This document shows positions 46,949-58,890 of a stretch of DNA of 64,000 bases, in pieces; the first letter of the stretch is position 1, and every line of letters begins with the position of its first letter. The position numbers were made by a program, and so were the translations under genes. The notes under the pieces are model-generated. The model saw nothing but the letters and a program-made list of their open reading frames with translations, did not search any database and was not told the origin of the DNA. The stretch spans positions 372,001 to 436,000 of the forward strand of contig NC_088936.1 of assembly GCF_033473495.1 (NCBI RefSeq). The letters run 5' to 3'. The DNA comes from Cercospora beticola. Its lineage: Eukaryota; Ascomycota; Dothideomycetes; Mycosphaerellales; Mycosphaerellaceae.

Positions 46949-49900
46949 ATGGCCGACGAGTACGATCCGACCGCGCCACCAACCTTCGATGCCGCCGCGG
47001 TCGAAGACCACGAGGACAGCTACGACCCGGCCAGCTATGGCGACGATGGTGGCCAACAAGACGATGCCAACGACGAAGACGACGACTACGATCCTTCGAG
47101 TATGAACTATGGCGACGACGCCGCGCAGTCGACCCCAGCACAGTCCAAGCCGCAATCTCCCACGCAAGCCGAAACGACAGCCCCAAAGTCGCAAACCAAA
47201 GTCGCTGGCTTCATAGTGGAAGAGAGTGAAGATGAACAAGACACGAGCGTGCCGGCGCCATCGCAGGTTAACGGCAATACAGGTGCTCACTCTGGTCTTG
47301 GTGCGGTCGCGCAATCTGAAGCGCAGGATGTATCGTTAAATAGTGCACCACATGTTGACACAGCTGAAGCAAGCTCAAGTCTCAATGGGTTCACTGTTCC
47401 AGTCCCTGCATCTTCTAGTACTCCAGTTGCCCCAAAAGTCACATTGCAGCAGACAGCTCCACAGTCAGGTCAAGAGGGTAAGACAGTGTCTACCGCGGCC
47501 TCTGCGCAGCCGACACCGCAACCCACTCAACAGAGCATCGCGCCGACCCCGCAGCCTCCGGCGCAAGAGTCTAGCCTCCCTTCAGTACAGGCTCCACCGG
47601 CAAGACTTCCACATGACAAAGTTGGGCAGCTCGAGGACCGCATCAAAGATGACCCCAAAGGTGACATTGGTGCATGGTACGAGCTCATCAATCACTACGC
47701 CGCCAAGGAACAGTACGACAATGTTCGGACTGTGTACCGGAGATTCTCTGAGGTGTTTCGGACAGCGGTACGTATCTATTCTCCCCCTTTCATGTTGATT
47801 TCGTTCTGGCGATGCGGCGGGGGCATCGTCTGTCGCGGGTTCGAAAGTGTGATGTACCACAATGGCGGCGGCGATGTATGGGGTTATTTGACGGACATCT
47901 TGTTTCGGCAGACAGGAATCCAGTGCAGTGGTCGCAGGACCTTTTGGGATTCTGCGTGTTCAATAACGCAGCAGCTGACGTGTGGTAGGTCAAGCTCTAC
48001 CAGGACTGGATCAAATTCGAGAGCGATCTCGACCGCCGGCATGATGTGAGCATGATCGTCAATACTGCGCTCGCAAAAGAGCAAATTTATCATGTGGCAC
48101 TGTGGAAGATTTACCTTGACACCGTCCGAAGAGAGCATCCCCTTGTCGGAGACTCGACTGGTGCGAATCGAAACATGCATCTTGCGGCATTCGAAGCGAC
48201 CCTGGGCGCGATTGGAATAGATCCAGACGCAGGCGAACTCTGGCGGGAATACGTGGACTTTGTTAAGGATGGTCCAGGAACGCTCGGTGGACAAGGTTGG
48301 CAGGATCTGCAGAAAGTCGATTTGGTCCGGAAGGCGTATCAGCGAGCCACAAAGGTCCCTCATTCCGAGCTTGTGAAGTTGTGGAAGGAGTATGAAGCAT
48401 TTGAGATGAGCATCCACAAGCAAACAGGCCGAAAACACGTTCAAGAGCAGAGCCCGCACTACATGCAAGCTCGAACTGCGCGCATGCAGCTCGAACAGAA
48501 GATCCAAGGACTCGATCGGACATCCTTGCCGCGGCTGCCACCCATCTACGGCTGCGCTGGGGAAGACGAGTTTGGGGAGCAAGTAGAAAAATGGCGGTCG
48601 TGGATTGCATGGGAACGCGACGAAGATCCGCTGGTTTACAAAGGCTCAGAGGATGAGGAGTGGCGGAAGCGAGTCATCTACGCCTACGATCAAGCGACGA
48701 TCTTTCTATGCTTTTATCCACAGATCTGGTTTGAGGCAGCCTCATGGTGCTTCTCTACGGGGATTGCCGATGTCATCGCACGTGGCGACGCATTTCTGGA
48801 GAAAGGTATGCAGATGAACCCCGAATCTGTACTGCTTGCCATGATGAAGGCAGACCGCATCGAGAGTGATCTGGAACCCGGCAACACCGAGGAGGTCCTC
48901 ATCCGCAACGGCGACAGACTCGACAAGCCATTCGCTGATGTACATGCCGCGCTTTACGCGCTTCGTAACAAGGCAATGGACAAAGACAAAATTGCCCTCG
49001 CTCAAATTGAAGCGCACTTCAACTCAATGCCGCCGGAAGAGGAACCGCAGAATGCACAAGAGGATGACGACGAGGATGAACCAGCTGAGAAACCTCTCAC
49101 CCGCACAGAGCAGAAGAAAGCCCAGATCGATGCAGTAAAACAAGCATCCGCGGCGCACCTTGACATGTTCAAGCGCACGATATCATACGTTTGGGTGGCA
49201 AAGATGCGGGCTTTCCGTCGTGTGCAAGGCCAAGGACGGGCACCAAAAAAGAATGACGAAAAACCAAAGCCATACGTCAAAGGTTCTAGAGCAATCTTCA
49301 GCGAGGCACGACCAGGCGGACCGCTTTCAAGCGAAGTGTACATCGCAGCCGCCCTGATGGAATGGCAATGCTACCGTGACCCTTCTGCCATCAAGATCTT
49401 CGAGCGTGGCATGAGATTGTTCCCCACCGACACTGCTTTCATCCTCGAGTATATCAAGTACCTGACCAGCACGCAAGATGCCACAAACGCTCGAGTTGTG
49501 TTCGAGTCCACAATTCCGAAGATTATGGGCAGTACAGAGCTCACCCACGAGCAGAAGCAGGACAGCTGCCGCCCATTGATTGGCTACATGCATGACTTTG
49601 AGAGCAAGTATGGAGATCTGGCACAGATTCACAAGATCGAGAAGCGCATGGCTGAGATATACCCTGAAGAGCCTGAGATCGCTCGCTTTGCTCATCGCCT
49701 GGAACTGCAAACATTCGACGCTATTAATGCACAAATCATCATTAGTCCGAGCCAGGCACAGCCGAAGCCTGTTTCGTCGCTCCCGCCCGGCGCTGCCGCC
49801 CAGCATATTATGGCAGGACAGTTAGCTGCAAGCATTGAAGGGCCAACATCGCCAAAGATGGGCGGTGCTGCACCTGAGATTCTACTTGGTCCCAATGGTC

Positions 49901-50313
49901 CATACATCGCCTCACCTAAGCGCCCTCTCGAGTCTGACGATGATGGACCAAATCGCAAATTCATGCGTGGTGAATCGCCTCTCAAGAACGCTCCTGGGGT
50001 GCGCCTCGCAGCTACGACATCGGGTTCAGGCAAAGGAGGCTTCGCCACGAAGACTTTCGTTCCGGTCAATGGTCCTCCTGTGCCAAGTGGAGTCTCTGCT
50101 CCGCCACCAGGACTCCCGCCTATGCCCATTGGTCCACCTCCTCTCCCAGTCGCGGTCTTGAATGTGCTGTCCATCATTCCGCCTGTTCACACGTACATTG
50201 GCACGAGGCTTGATCCAGCGAAGCTTATTCAGCTGGTCACCAGTGTTCCAATTGAGCAGACTCGCGCTGCTCACCAGAATGGCACGCTGAACTTGAAGTT
50301 CCGACCATTGTAG
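46949..50313 (+). CDS. rna14: mRNA 3'-end-processing protein Rna14 (CFIA subunit)
   Basis: Exons 46949-47767 and 47989-50313, with one 221-bp intron, give 1047 residues. An acidic disordered N-terminus (DEYDP-type repeats) and Ser/Pro/Gln linker (to about 220) precede HAT repeats starting at GAWYELINHYAAKEQYDNVRTVYRRF. The Suf domain follows, with KIYLDTVRREHP, KMRAFRRVQGQG and TDTAFILEYIKYL. The C-terminal third is low-complexity, ending in the conserved PxKLIQLV-type Rna15-binding monkeytail. The protein bridges Rna15 and the cleavage/polyadenylation machinery. The intron is four times longer than its neighbours, and the frame stays open through it to 48049. Confidence 0.9.
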
Positions 50314-50797
50314 TGTGGTGCTTGGATGTAGAATACTGCAGTACGTCGATGGGCAGCATGGAGCAGTACCCACAAGGTCTCCGAGAAGGACTGTGATCGG
50401 TGGACGACCAGCGTTATAACTTGTTGCAATGGCGAGACGAAACGTCACTCTTCTTGTACTATAGAAATTGTGCGAGTGACCAACACAAGGTGGTCAAAAG
50501 AATTACAATACGTGAAAAGCTTCAAGTCCGTTCCACTTCCCACTGTCTATGCCACAAGACATCATTCATCAAGTATCAAAATCTCGTCTCGTGCCTGTGC
50601 CGTCAAGTGCCTATAGAAATGTGACGTGGAAGTGAAGACATGTCACCCCATCACCCAACAATCAAGCTCACCTTTGAAGCTGACCGGACCTCGGACCCGA
50701 CCAACCACATCTTCCGAACAACAACTCCATCCCGTCCAAGCAAACAACGCCTCTCGACCTCTTGCTCGTCCGATCGCGATACCCAGGTCTCCTCACC
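50314..50797. other. intergenic spacer
   Basis: Rna14 3' flank and promoter of the small mitochondrial protein gene. Nothing else is seen. Confidence 0.5.
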
Positions 50798-51485
50798 ATG
50801 GCGTCCAGAATAACTTCAGCCGCCATGCGCGCTTTCACCCGCCGCCCGATCACGACTGCTATCGCACAGACACGCTCGTTCCAGACCTCACGCACGATGC
50901 GCGCAGACGCGGTCATCTCGCCGAAGAAACCTATTGGAGCTTTCCGGGGATCGTGAGTGCATCTCTCTTCACCTAACTGGTACACTGTGCATGGAGAGGC
51001 TTTGGGTCGCGGACTAGTGTATACAAACAGCCTCAAAGAGCTCCAGACGCGCGTAAAGAGCTGTAGAGCTTCAAATATGGATGCGCGCAGGTATTATCTG
51101 CTTGAACAGCTTCTTGAGCTGTAGAAAGAGCTGGAAGAGGACACAACACAGAGGTGATTCGCTATGGACATTCAGTGCACAAGCTAACGGTACGACTTTC
51201 TGCCTAAACAGATTATTTGGCTTCCTTCTCGGAACAGTAGGAGCTGGCGGAGCGCTGTACTACTATGTCGTGGATCAGTACAAGGTGTCGAATGAGTTGT
51301 TGACGGAGGATATCTATGTGAGCCCTGCCCTATCTTCGGGCACGAGGAGCTCTGCAATTTTGGAAATTGTGAAGAGGGCCGATGTAGTATTGGAGCTGAC
51401 GTTTTCATAGGCCTTGCAATCGGCTGTGCAGAGACTGGAGGGATATGTGAAAGCGCTGGAGGCTGAGATTCCAAAGAAGAAGTAG
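50798..51485 (+). CDS. Small conserved mitochondrial single-pass protein of unknown function
   Basis: Exons 50798-50952, 51212-51317 and 51411-51485 give 111 residues. The first exon is an Arg/Ser/Thr-rich amphipathic presequence (SRITSAAMRAFTRRP, then RSFQTSRTMRA), typical of mitochondrial import. The second carries one hydrophobic helix (LFGFLLGTVGAGGALYYYVV) and VSNELLTEDIY. The last is a short predicted coiled coil ending in KKK. I recognise the pattern as widespread in filamentous fungi but cannot name it. It probably sits in the inner membrane. The 259-bp first intron is long and its exact bounds could hide a further exon. Confidence 0.7.
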
Positions 51486-51966
51486 ATAGGTCGAGGAGGT
51501 CGAGGAGATACCAGACAGTCAAAGACCGGAGAAACAGGTGGTGGAAGCGCAGCAATGGACCACAAATGAAAGCATGCGGCAACGGTTCATGGCAGGAGCA
51601 TCATATCTGTATATTGTGCAGGCCTAGCAAGCGAAGAGCATTATGGTAATTCGAACACAGCAGGCGAGTGTTCCCATGAGCAAGCAATGCTCTCTTACAT
51701 GGTCATTGATTTCTCGCTGTACAAGATCAGTCACGAACTGCCCTATCCACCACAATGTCCTAGGTTCATATGCCAATACAATGTTCAATCCTGGAGCTTT
51801 GTCAGTTGCATGCTCCTTCCAAACGCCGCGCGCAAAGGTGCCTTCCAAGATCTCAATCGGCCTGCATCTGTGCACTTCTCTGCGCTCGCTCTGCACGCAC
51901 TCCTTGTGCCGGCCCAATCTCCTGTCAATCTGAACCTCGTAAATTCTCCGCACACTCAAGCCCCGC
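51486..51966. other. convergent 3' spacer
   Basis: 3' flanks of the mitochondrial protein (plus) and carrier (minus) genes. Nothing else is seen. Confidence 0.5.
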
Positions 51967-53171
51967 TCAAGACTTGACAGCAGACTTCGCCTTTTCTGCA
52001 GCCTCAGTCGCGACAGCCTTTGCCTTCTCTGCAGTCTCAACCGCGACGGTCTTGGCCTTCTCCGTGCTTCCACCAGCAACGGCCTGGCCCTGCATCACAG
52101 CGCCGGCAGCAACAGCCTTGCCCTGCTCCACCTTTTCCGCTGCGATCTTCGCAAGCTTCTCCAATTGCTCTTGTCTCATCTTTCGCACAGCTCGGAACAA
52201 CAGCACGAAAAGCAGTTCGACTCGTTCCTTGGTCATCATGAGGATACCTTGCACGAGGAAGCCCTTAATGAGCTGAGGAGCAACACCCTTCCAGAGTCCG
52301 AGGATACCATCTCGCTCGACGGTGAACTTCATAACTTCTTGGAAAGATTTGAAGGGCTTGCCCATGCGTTGTGGCGGAGGCTTGGATTGAAGGCCAACTT
52401 TGGCGATGATGAGCGGTTGTGTTGCGATAGTGGCGAGCATCTTGGAGAGAGCGCCGAGAACTGGTCATCGTTCGTTAGTACAGCATGAACTCAGGCATTG
52501 ACAGAGACGGGCTTTGACTTACGGAAAGCCTCATGAGGCGCCAAATTTGACTTCCCAGGAAACATCAATGTGCGTAACCTCTCGTAAGCACCATACGTGA
52601 TACTGGGGTTCACGACCAGAACCATCGAAGCCTTGATACCTCTCCACAGGCCAGCAAGACCATCCTGATCGATAACCTCCTTCGCTGTCGCCAAGATAGT
52701 TTTCCTCTCGCCTTTGCGCTGCGTCTGTTGTCTCGTCGTCACCACCGCAATCGGAATTGTAAACAACTGCGCCAGAGCTCCTGCCACAGCACCCAAGCTC
52801 AATTCCACTGCTGTGCTTGTTCCCTTGGAGTCTACTCGGGCATGATACATCTCTCGCACCAGACTGTACCAGTAAAAGTATGCGAAGTTTGTGCTCACGA
52901 CGCCGATCAAGTTGCCTGCCAGTCCATTGAAGAGTCCTGATACGCCTTCTTCCTCAACGATATGCCGGATCGCGTGCATTGTGCCTTCATAGTGGACATG
53001 TCCCTCCTCATCAACATAAGTGTCTTTCGCATTTCGCTTGACCTGTGTCTGGAGTCGGGTTTTGACGAGATCGAGTGGGTAGACGACGCTGTTGGCTACA
53101 AGAGCTCCAGCAGAGCCTGCCAGTGCGAGACCCCATGCTGGCAGCTCTTGTTTCGAAGGAGCTGGTGCCAT
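51967..53171 (-). CDS. Peroxisomal adenine-nucleotide carrier-like protein (ANT1/PMP47 type)
   Basis: Exons 53171-52523 and 52460-51967 (minus strand), intron 62 bp, give 380 residues. Three mitochondrial-carrier repeats are visible. The first is VYPLDLVKTRLQTQ, the second FTIPIAVVTTRQQTQRKGE, the third TQPLIIAKVGLQSKPP. The second matches the IPIAVVTTRQQT signature of peroxisomal ANT1/PMP47 carriers, which exchange ATP and AMP for fatty-acid activation. The last 65 residues form an Ala/Lys/Glu-rich amphipathic tail with repeats such as TAEKAKAVATEAAEKAKS, like LEA motifs and unusual for a carrier. The gene is divergent from PalB. Confidence 0.85.
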
Positions 53172-53824
53172 GGCTTATGTCGCTGTCGCTGCGCACGTTG
53201 TCGTCTCTTTGTCGTGCTACGCTCTTTTGCCGGAGAATAGATCTGTCGTATCGCAGCGCCGAGGGACAACCGATAGCGATAGCCGAAGCGGGTGTGTTAA
53301 AAAGTGCTCTTGCCGGTCATGGGAAATGTCCGTGAAGACAGATAATTATGATCCGGGCAGTATTGGACGAGGTCGTAGGCGAACCCAGGAGTTGGTGCTG
53401 CGTGCGAGAGAGCACGACTTTGTTGCGAGAGCCATGCTGTGTGCCGTTCGATAGACCTCGGCCCTGTGAAAGCGACGACTTCGGTCCTGCTGCCGGCCAA
53501 AAACCAAGCAGGGATCGCGGTGGCACGTCATTTCTCCTTCCACGCGGTCCGCGCTGCGATAACCACTTGGACTTCGCAACACTGCAACTACAACCACAGC
53601 TCTCGGATCCGAATCTCTCTGCCATATACCATGCTCTGACAAACTCAATTGGTGACATGCTGCTCACGGAAGCGGGCTGACAGTCATCGAGCTCGACAAC
53701 AAGTACTGCAATCTCTCGGACAACTTTCGGAGATCCAGCATCATGATAACACCTGGATGTCTGCATTGAACTTCAGCAACGGTCCGTTCAGCCGTGGCAA
53801 AGGCGGTGCGAGGTAGCCGCCAGC
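53172..53824. other. divergent promoter region (carrier / PalB)
   Basis: A 650-bp shared upstream interval with no supported gene. I saw no convincing regulator site. Confidence 0.5.
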
Positions 53825-56642
53825 ATGAGTGCGCCAGAGGACTTCGCGACGCTGCGACGGGACGCCGAGAGACTGGAAGACCAACTGAGTCATGCAAGCA
53901 GCCGGAGCGAGGCATTGGACATTGCACTCAAAGCCGCCGAGACGTCGATGAAGGCGCTCTCGCTGGTGCAAGATCCTGCCCAACGAGCTGCGTGTAGATC
54001 ACGAGCAGAGCAGTATATGCGAGAGGCGGAACGTATCAAGCACGATGCAAACTGGCGTTCAAGAGTCAAATCTCCTGCGTGGCTCAAGGTTGAAGTGCCT
54101 CCGACGCCACCAACGACTGCTGCCACTCAAGCAGCAGCGGCAACCAAGGTGAGACAGTTGCCAGTGCCGCTCAACTCTCGCAAGCTCTCTACAAGAGAAA
54201 AGATCATCGTCACCAAAGCTGGCTTCCTCAACGGAGTCAAGTTCCCAGAATGGAGTAGTGATCCCTCGCCGAAAGAGTTCGAGCTGGCAGACGGTGAGGA
54301 TCTATTCTTGTATGTCTCCTCGAATATTCCACCATTCTCACCTACTACTGACTGCTGCGTTAAGCGACGAGGCTTCAGAATTACCATTGTCGGAATTCCA
54401 GGAGGATGTCCTTGACAGCTGGAAGCGTCCACAAGATGCGCTACCTCCTCCAGCGTGGTTTCAAGGTGATCAGAGCCATCTCGGACCTACCATGAGCTTC
54501 TTTCGCAACATCGATCTGGTGCAGGATGCAGCGACTGACTGCTCTGTCGTTGCCTCGCTTTGCGCTGGCGTTGCTCGTGTCCAAAATGGACACCCAAGAA
54601 TGCTTCAGAACGTCATGCATCCTTTCGATTTCGAAACTGGAGAACCACTCATCTCCAAGAACGGGAAATACATCGTATGCATGAACTTCAATGGATGTCA
54701 AAGGCGAGTCGTCATCGACGATCGCATTCCTACGAGCTCAACCAAACGTGTCATCCACGTTATCGATCGGAACAATCCAGGATTGTTATGGCCGGCGCTC
54801 ATCGAAAAAGCGTACTTAAAAGTGCGAGGCGGCTACGACTTTCCTGGTAGCAACAGCGGAACCGACTTGTGGATACTCACTGGATGGATACCAGAGCAAA
54901 TACATCTACAAGGAGATGAACTCGAGCTCGATCGACTGTGGTCACGCATGCTCAATGCATTCTCGTATGGCGATGTTCTTGTGACGATGGGCACAGGAAA
55001 AATGTCGGACAAGACCGAACGAGCCCTGGGGCTTGCCAGTGAGCATGACTATGCCGTTCTCGACCTGCGTGAAGTGGGCGGGCAACGTTTGATGCTAGTC
55101 AAGAACCCATGGGTGGAAGGAACGAGCTGGCGCGGTAGGTCACGCAGAAGCGAAAGAAGTCGAGAATTGTCTCCAGAAGGACCGTGTGTCCCACTCGATG
55201 AAGAGAGTGCATCTGTTGATTCACCTAGAGATCTGCTCAACGAGAAGGATCTACCTCCCGGCACCTTCTGGATGGACCTCGACAGTGTACAGCAATATTT
55301 TGAGTCTGTCTACCTGAATTGGAACCCTGGTCTGTTCAAGTATCGGCAAGATGCGCATTTCGAGTGGGACTTTTCTAAGACTCATGACGATAATGGCTTC
55401 TGCAAGTCTCGCGGTCCTGCTGCGAGTTTGCAACACAATCCGCAATTCACTGTGGCGACGAGTCAGCGGCAAGATGTATGGATCCTGCTTTGGCGACACT
55501 TCCAAAATTCGGTTCCCGAAGATGCCACGGCCGAGGACATTGAAAGTGGTCGGCATTTTATTGACCTGAGCGGATACATCACATTGGCAGCCTTTTTTGC
55601 TCAAGGACGTAAGGTCATGTTATCAGAACGCTACATCCAGAAAGGTCTGTACGTGGACAGCCCACAGACTCTCTTGAAGCTCGAGAATTGCGAGCCTGGC
55701 AAGCCGTATACGATTGTCCCTCTGGAACAGGACCTGCCAGCCAACAAGCACTCCTTCACAATATGCACATTCAGCAACTCTCCTATCGTGCTCGATCATG
55801 CAATATCGCGCTACGCGCACCTCACACACGTCAATGGTTCGTGGACACAGCAGTCTGCCGGCGGCAATACACAAAACCCAACATATTGCGACAATCCGCA
55901 GTACACCATTACAGTACCTAGGAAGACCGGCATCAGCTTACTGCTCGAGGCAAGCAACCCGAAATACAATGTCAATGTCCGACTTCTCCACAGTGGGGGC
56001 GAGCGCGTGTTCAACATGCGTATGAAAGATATCATTGCCGATAGTACAGTCTATCGCCAGGGATGTTGCATTGCAGAGCTTGAAGAGCTTGATCCGGGCA
56101 AATATACAGCTATCTGCAGTACATTTGACCCTCAACAGCTTGGGGACTTTACTCTTCGCATTGACTCTGCAGAGCAAACGTTTGCCAAACTGCTCCCTCG
56201 GGAAGGTGCAGGCAGAGTCCGCTTTGAGATAGAGGGGGCGGCCTTCAAGGAGGGCATGACAAAAATCGCAGCGCCGATAATGCCCCATCGTCTGGTGAAC
56301 TTCTATGCGATTGCTCGACAGGCAGCGCTCGCGTCCGGGTATGGTCGCTCGGGCAGCCGCTCACATGTAAGACTGAGTGTCGAGCATGGACGAGGGCCTT
56401 CGCGCTTCATCCGGATCGAGAGCAACAATGGAGAGTACAGTGATACCTCGGGAGGCGCCGTAAGAACAAATGCGATTGATCTCGGACCGAACGATCGCAT
56501 GTTGGTCTCTCAAGGCTGCGTGCTAGTGCTCGATCGTATGTATGTGAGCTCGGAGAACCTGGAGGAGACTTTTCAGGTGGAGTTGTTCATGGACCAGCCG
56601 AATGCGATTGCAGTTGGGCCATGGCGAGCGTGGGATGATTGA
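53825..56642 (+). CDS. palB: Calpain-like cysteine protease PalB/Rim13 (pH signalling)
   Basis: Exons 53825-54309 and 54365-56642 (intron 55 bp) give 920 residues. The order is: an N-terminal MIT-like helical domain (about 1-80, binds ESCRT-III), a linker, then the calpain protease domain. The catalytic cysteine is C221 in DCSVVASLCA, the histidine H389 in EHDYAVLD and the asparagine N409 in VKNPW. C-terminal calpain-type beta-sandwich domains follow (from about 480). In Aspergillus PalB cleaves PacC at alkaline pH at endosomal ESCRT sites. All three catalytic residues are present, so the enzyme should be active. The function of the C-terminal domains is inferred. Confidence 0.93.
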
Positions 56643-57423
56643 CGAAGCGATCGGGTAGATTTTTTCCGTACTTGAAGGCAATCGACTTGCGCTTTTCTCC
56701 CCCTGTACAACTATCCGTATGCAAGACATATTCCCAGCTGCGCTACGGACTTTGCCGTGACGAGAGTGCATATGAGAGACAGTAGCACACGGGTATAGGT
56801 GATCTTGGCGGCGCCCCGCGATGATCATGCACACTGCCTCCGCGACCAGGTCACCCACGAACGACGCGTGCGCACCGAAGTGGCGCCCCGCAGCCAAGTG
56901 TGGCGCTGGAAGTGAAGGCGTGAACAATTGATTCGCGGATAGCGCTCGTCGCCCTGATGCTGTCGAACTCAGGCGCATCACCGTCACAAGCCAGGCGGTC
57001 AGCACTACGCAGACCCTGTGTGGCTGGTTGTTGATGAGTATTCCCTTGCTGTACATAGGCAGAAGACATTCACGACGTGTTCGTTCAGACTGTATTCTCT
57101 CGTCATTCCTGGCACTGTTGTCAATTGTGGAGAGGATAAACGAGCAACTCGCTTGGAATCCCGAGTGACGTCGACGCCGGAGCCGCAGTCGGTCAGTGCT
57201 CCAACGACCACAGCCAACTCTGCGACCTGCACATCCTCCCAAAGACGCCGTTGGGAAAGGATAGACGCTGCTCTTGTCCTATTCTCCTATCTTCTCCCTA
57301 ACAAACTCTTCGCGCCAGAGCTGCCACATTCGAGGGTCCTTCCCGTCCCATCGCCCGCTACTGCATCTTCCACTCCAACCCCACCAAAACTAGTCAAAAG
57401 TCTCAACTCATACACCGCCCAAC
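56643..57423. other. intergenic spacer / OSBP promoter
   Basis: No supported gene. The final 200 bp are C/T-rich, as is common for fungal promoters. Confidence 0.5.
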
Positions 57424-58890
57424 ATGGGCCTCCTTTCACGAAAATCGGGCAAAGACAGCGCCCCCGAAGACACCACCGCTACCTCCGCTCCCGTCTCGGG
57501 CACCAACACAAACACCTCCACAACGCCCGAAATGGTCAGCGCCAAAACCAGCTTGGACGAAGACCGCAGCGGCAACAACACATCCCGCCCACCCACCGCT
57601 TCCTCCTCAACATCCGTCTCCAAAACCGAAGCCCCCATCGTCGCCGATGGCCAACAAGTCTCCGATGCCTCAAAGCTCAAGACCTTCCTCGGTATCCTTC
57701 GTCGCTTTCTCGGCGTAACCGACATCGCCGCCGTTCGTTTCTCCCTACCCGCCCAACTCCTCGAACCGATTCCCAATCTCGAATATTGGCATTATCTCGA
57801 TCGACCTGAGACATTCGCTGCGATCGGCGATAGTGATGATCCTCTCGAACGTATGCTGGCTTGTCTGCGTTTCTGGTTCACGAAAGATTTGAAATACGTG
57901 AAAGGGAAGCCTTGCAAACCATACAATTCAAGTCTGGGAGAGTTCTTCCGATGTACATGGGAAGTGGACCCTGCGGAAGCAGAAAAGACAACAGGAGACA
58001 AGAAGCCAGTGAAGGTCAATTACATCACAGAACAAACAAGCCATCACCCTCCCATCTCGGCTTTCGTCTACGATTGTCCGGAGAAGGGCATTGAAGCTTC
58101 GGGATACGATCAATTGTCTGCCAAGTTCACCGGCACAAGCGTCAAAGTCACACCCGGGAATTTCAATCAGGGAATCTTCATCAAGTTGAAAAAGCGTGAT
58201 GGGGAAGAATACCAACTTACACATCCTGCGGCGTATTTGACGGGCTTCCTGAGAGGTCCTTCAGGGCTGTATGTTAGTGTCGCGGATGTATGCACGATCA
58301 CTTGCGCGAAGACGGGGCTGAAGACATTTTTGCAATACCATGAAGAAGGATATTTTGGGAAGGCGCAAAATCGTGTTGAGGGAGTTGTTTATCGACCTGC
58401 GGATGTGAAGAGTGATCCGGTGACGAAGTTGAAGGATGTGCCGAAAGAGCAGATTGTTGGAAGGATTGAGGGCGTGTGGACGGAGAAGGTGTGGTATTCG
58501 CCCGGGGTTACAGAATTCAAGAAGACGAAGGAGTCGGACCGTGTCTTGTTGATGGATGTTACGCCGCTGGTGCCTGTGGTGAAGAAGTGCCCACCACAGG
58601 AATTGCAATTGCCGAATGAGAGTCGGAAATTCTGGGGTGGTGTTACTGAAGCGATCGAGAAGAAGCAATTTGGTACTGCGACTGAGAGAAAGACGGCGTT
58701 GGAGGAGCGGCAAAGAGAGCGAGCGGCAGAGAGGCAGGCGAAGGGAGAAACGTGGACTCCGAGGTATTTCACGAATGTCACGGAGAATGACGGAAAGGCG
58801 GTGTTGAATGATTTGGGGCGAAAGGCGTTGGAGGGTTTGGAGACCGGTCAATATCAATTGGAAGAGCCGACGGAGTATGGGGCGATGTAA
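57424..58890 (+). CDS. Oxysterol-binding protein (Kes1/Osh4-like)
   Basis: Intronless, 488 residues. A low-complexity Ser/Thr/Asn N-terminus (about 1-85) precedes the ORD fold. The lid-adjacent SKLKTFLGILRRFLGV helix, the LGEFFRCTWE block and the signature YITEQTSHHPPISAF (about 200-214) are all present. C-terminal charged helices (ALEERQRERAAERQAKG...) are also usual. The length and lack of PH or ankyrin domains put it with the short Osh4/Kes1 class. These exchange ergosterol and PI4P between membranes. No pseudogene signs. Confidence 0.93.
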   Translation: MGLLSRKSGKDSAPEDTTATSAPVSGTNTNTSTTPEMVSAKTSLDEDRSGNNTSRPPTASSSTSVSKTEAPIVADGQQVSDASKLKTFLGILRRFLGVTDIAAVRFSLPAQLLEPIPNLEYWHYLDRPETFAAIGDSDDPLERMLACLRFWFTKDLKYVKGKPCKPYNSSLGEFFRCTWEVDPAEAEKTTGDKKPVKVNYITEQTSHHPPISAFVYDCPEKGIEASGYDQLSAKFTGTSVKVTPGNFNQGIFIKLKKRDGEEYQLTHPAAYLTGFLRGPSGLYVSVADVCTITCAKTGLKTFLQYHEEGYFGKAQNRVEGVVYRPADVKSDPVTKLKDVPKEQIVGRIEGVWTEKVWYSPGVTEFKKTKESDRVLLMDVTPLVPVVKKCPPQELQLPNESRKFWGGVTEAIEKKQFGTATERKTALEERQRERAAERQAKGETWTPRYFTNVTENDGKAVLNDLGRKALEGLETGQYQLEEPTEYGAM

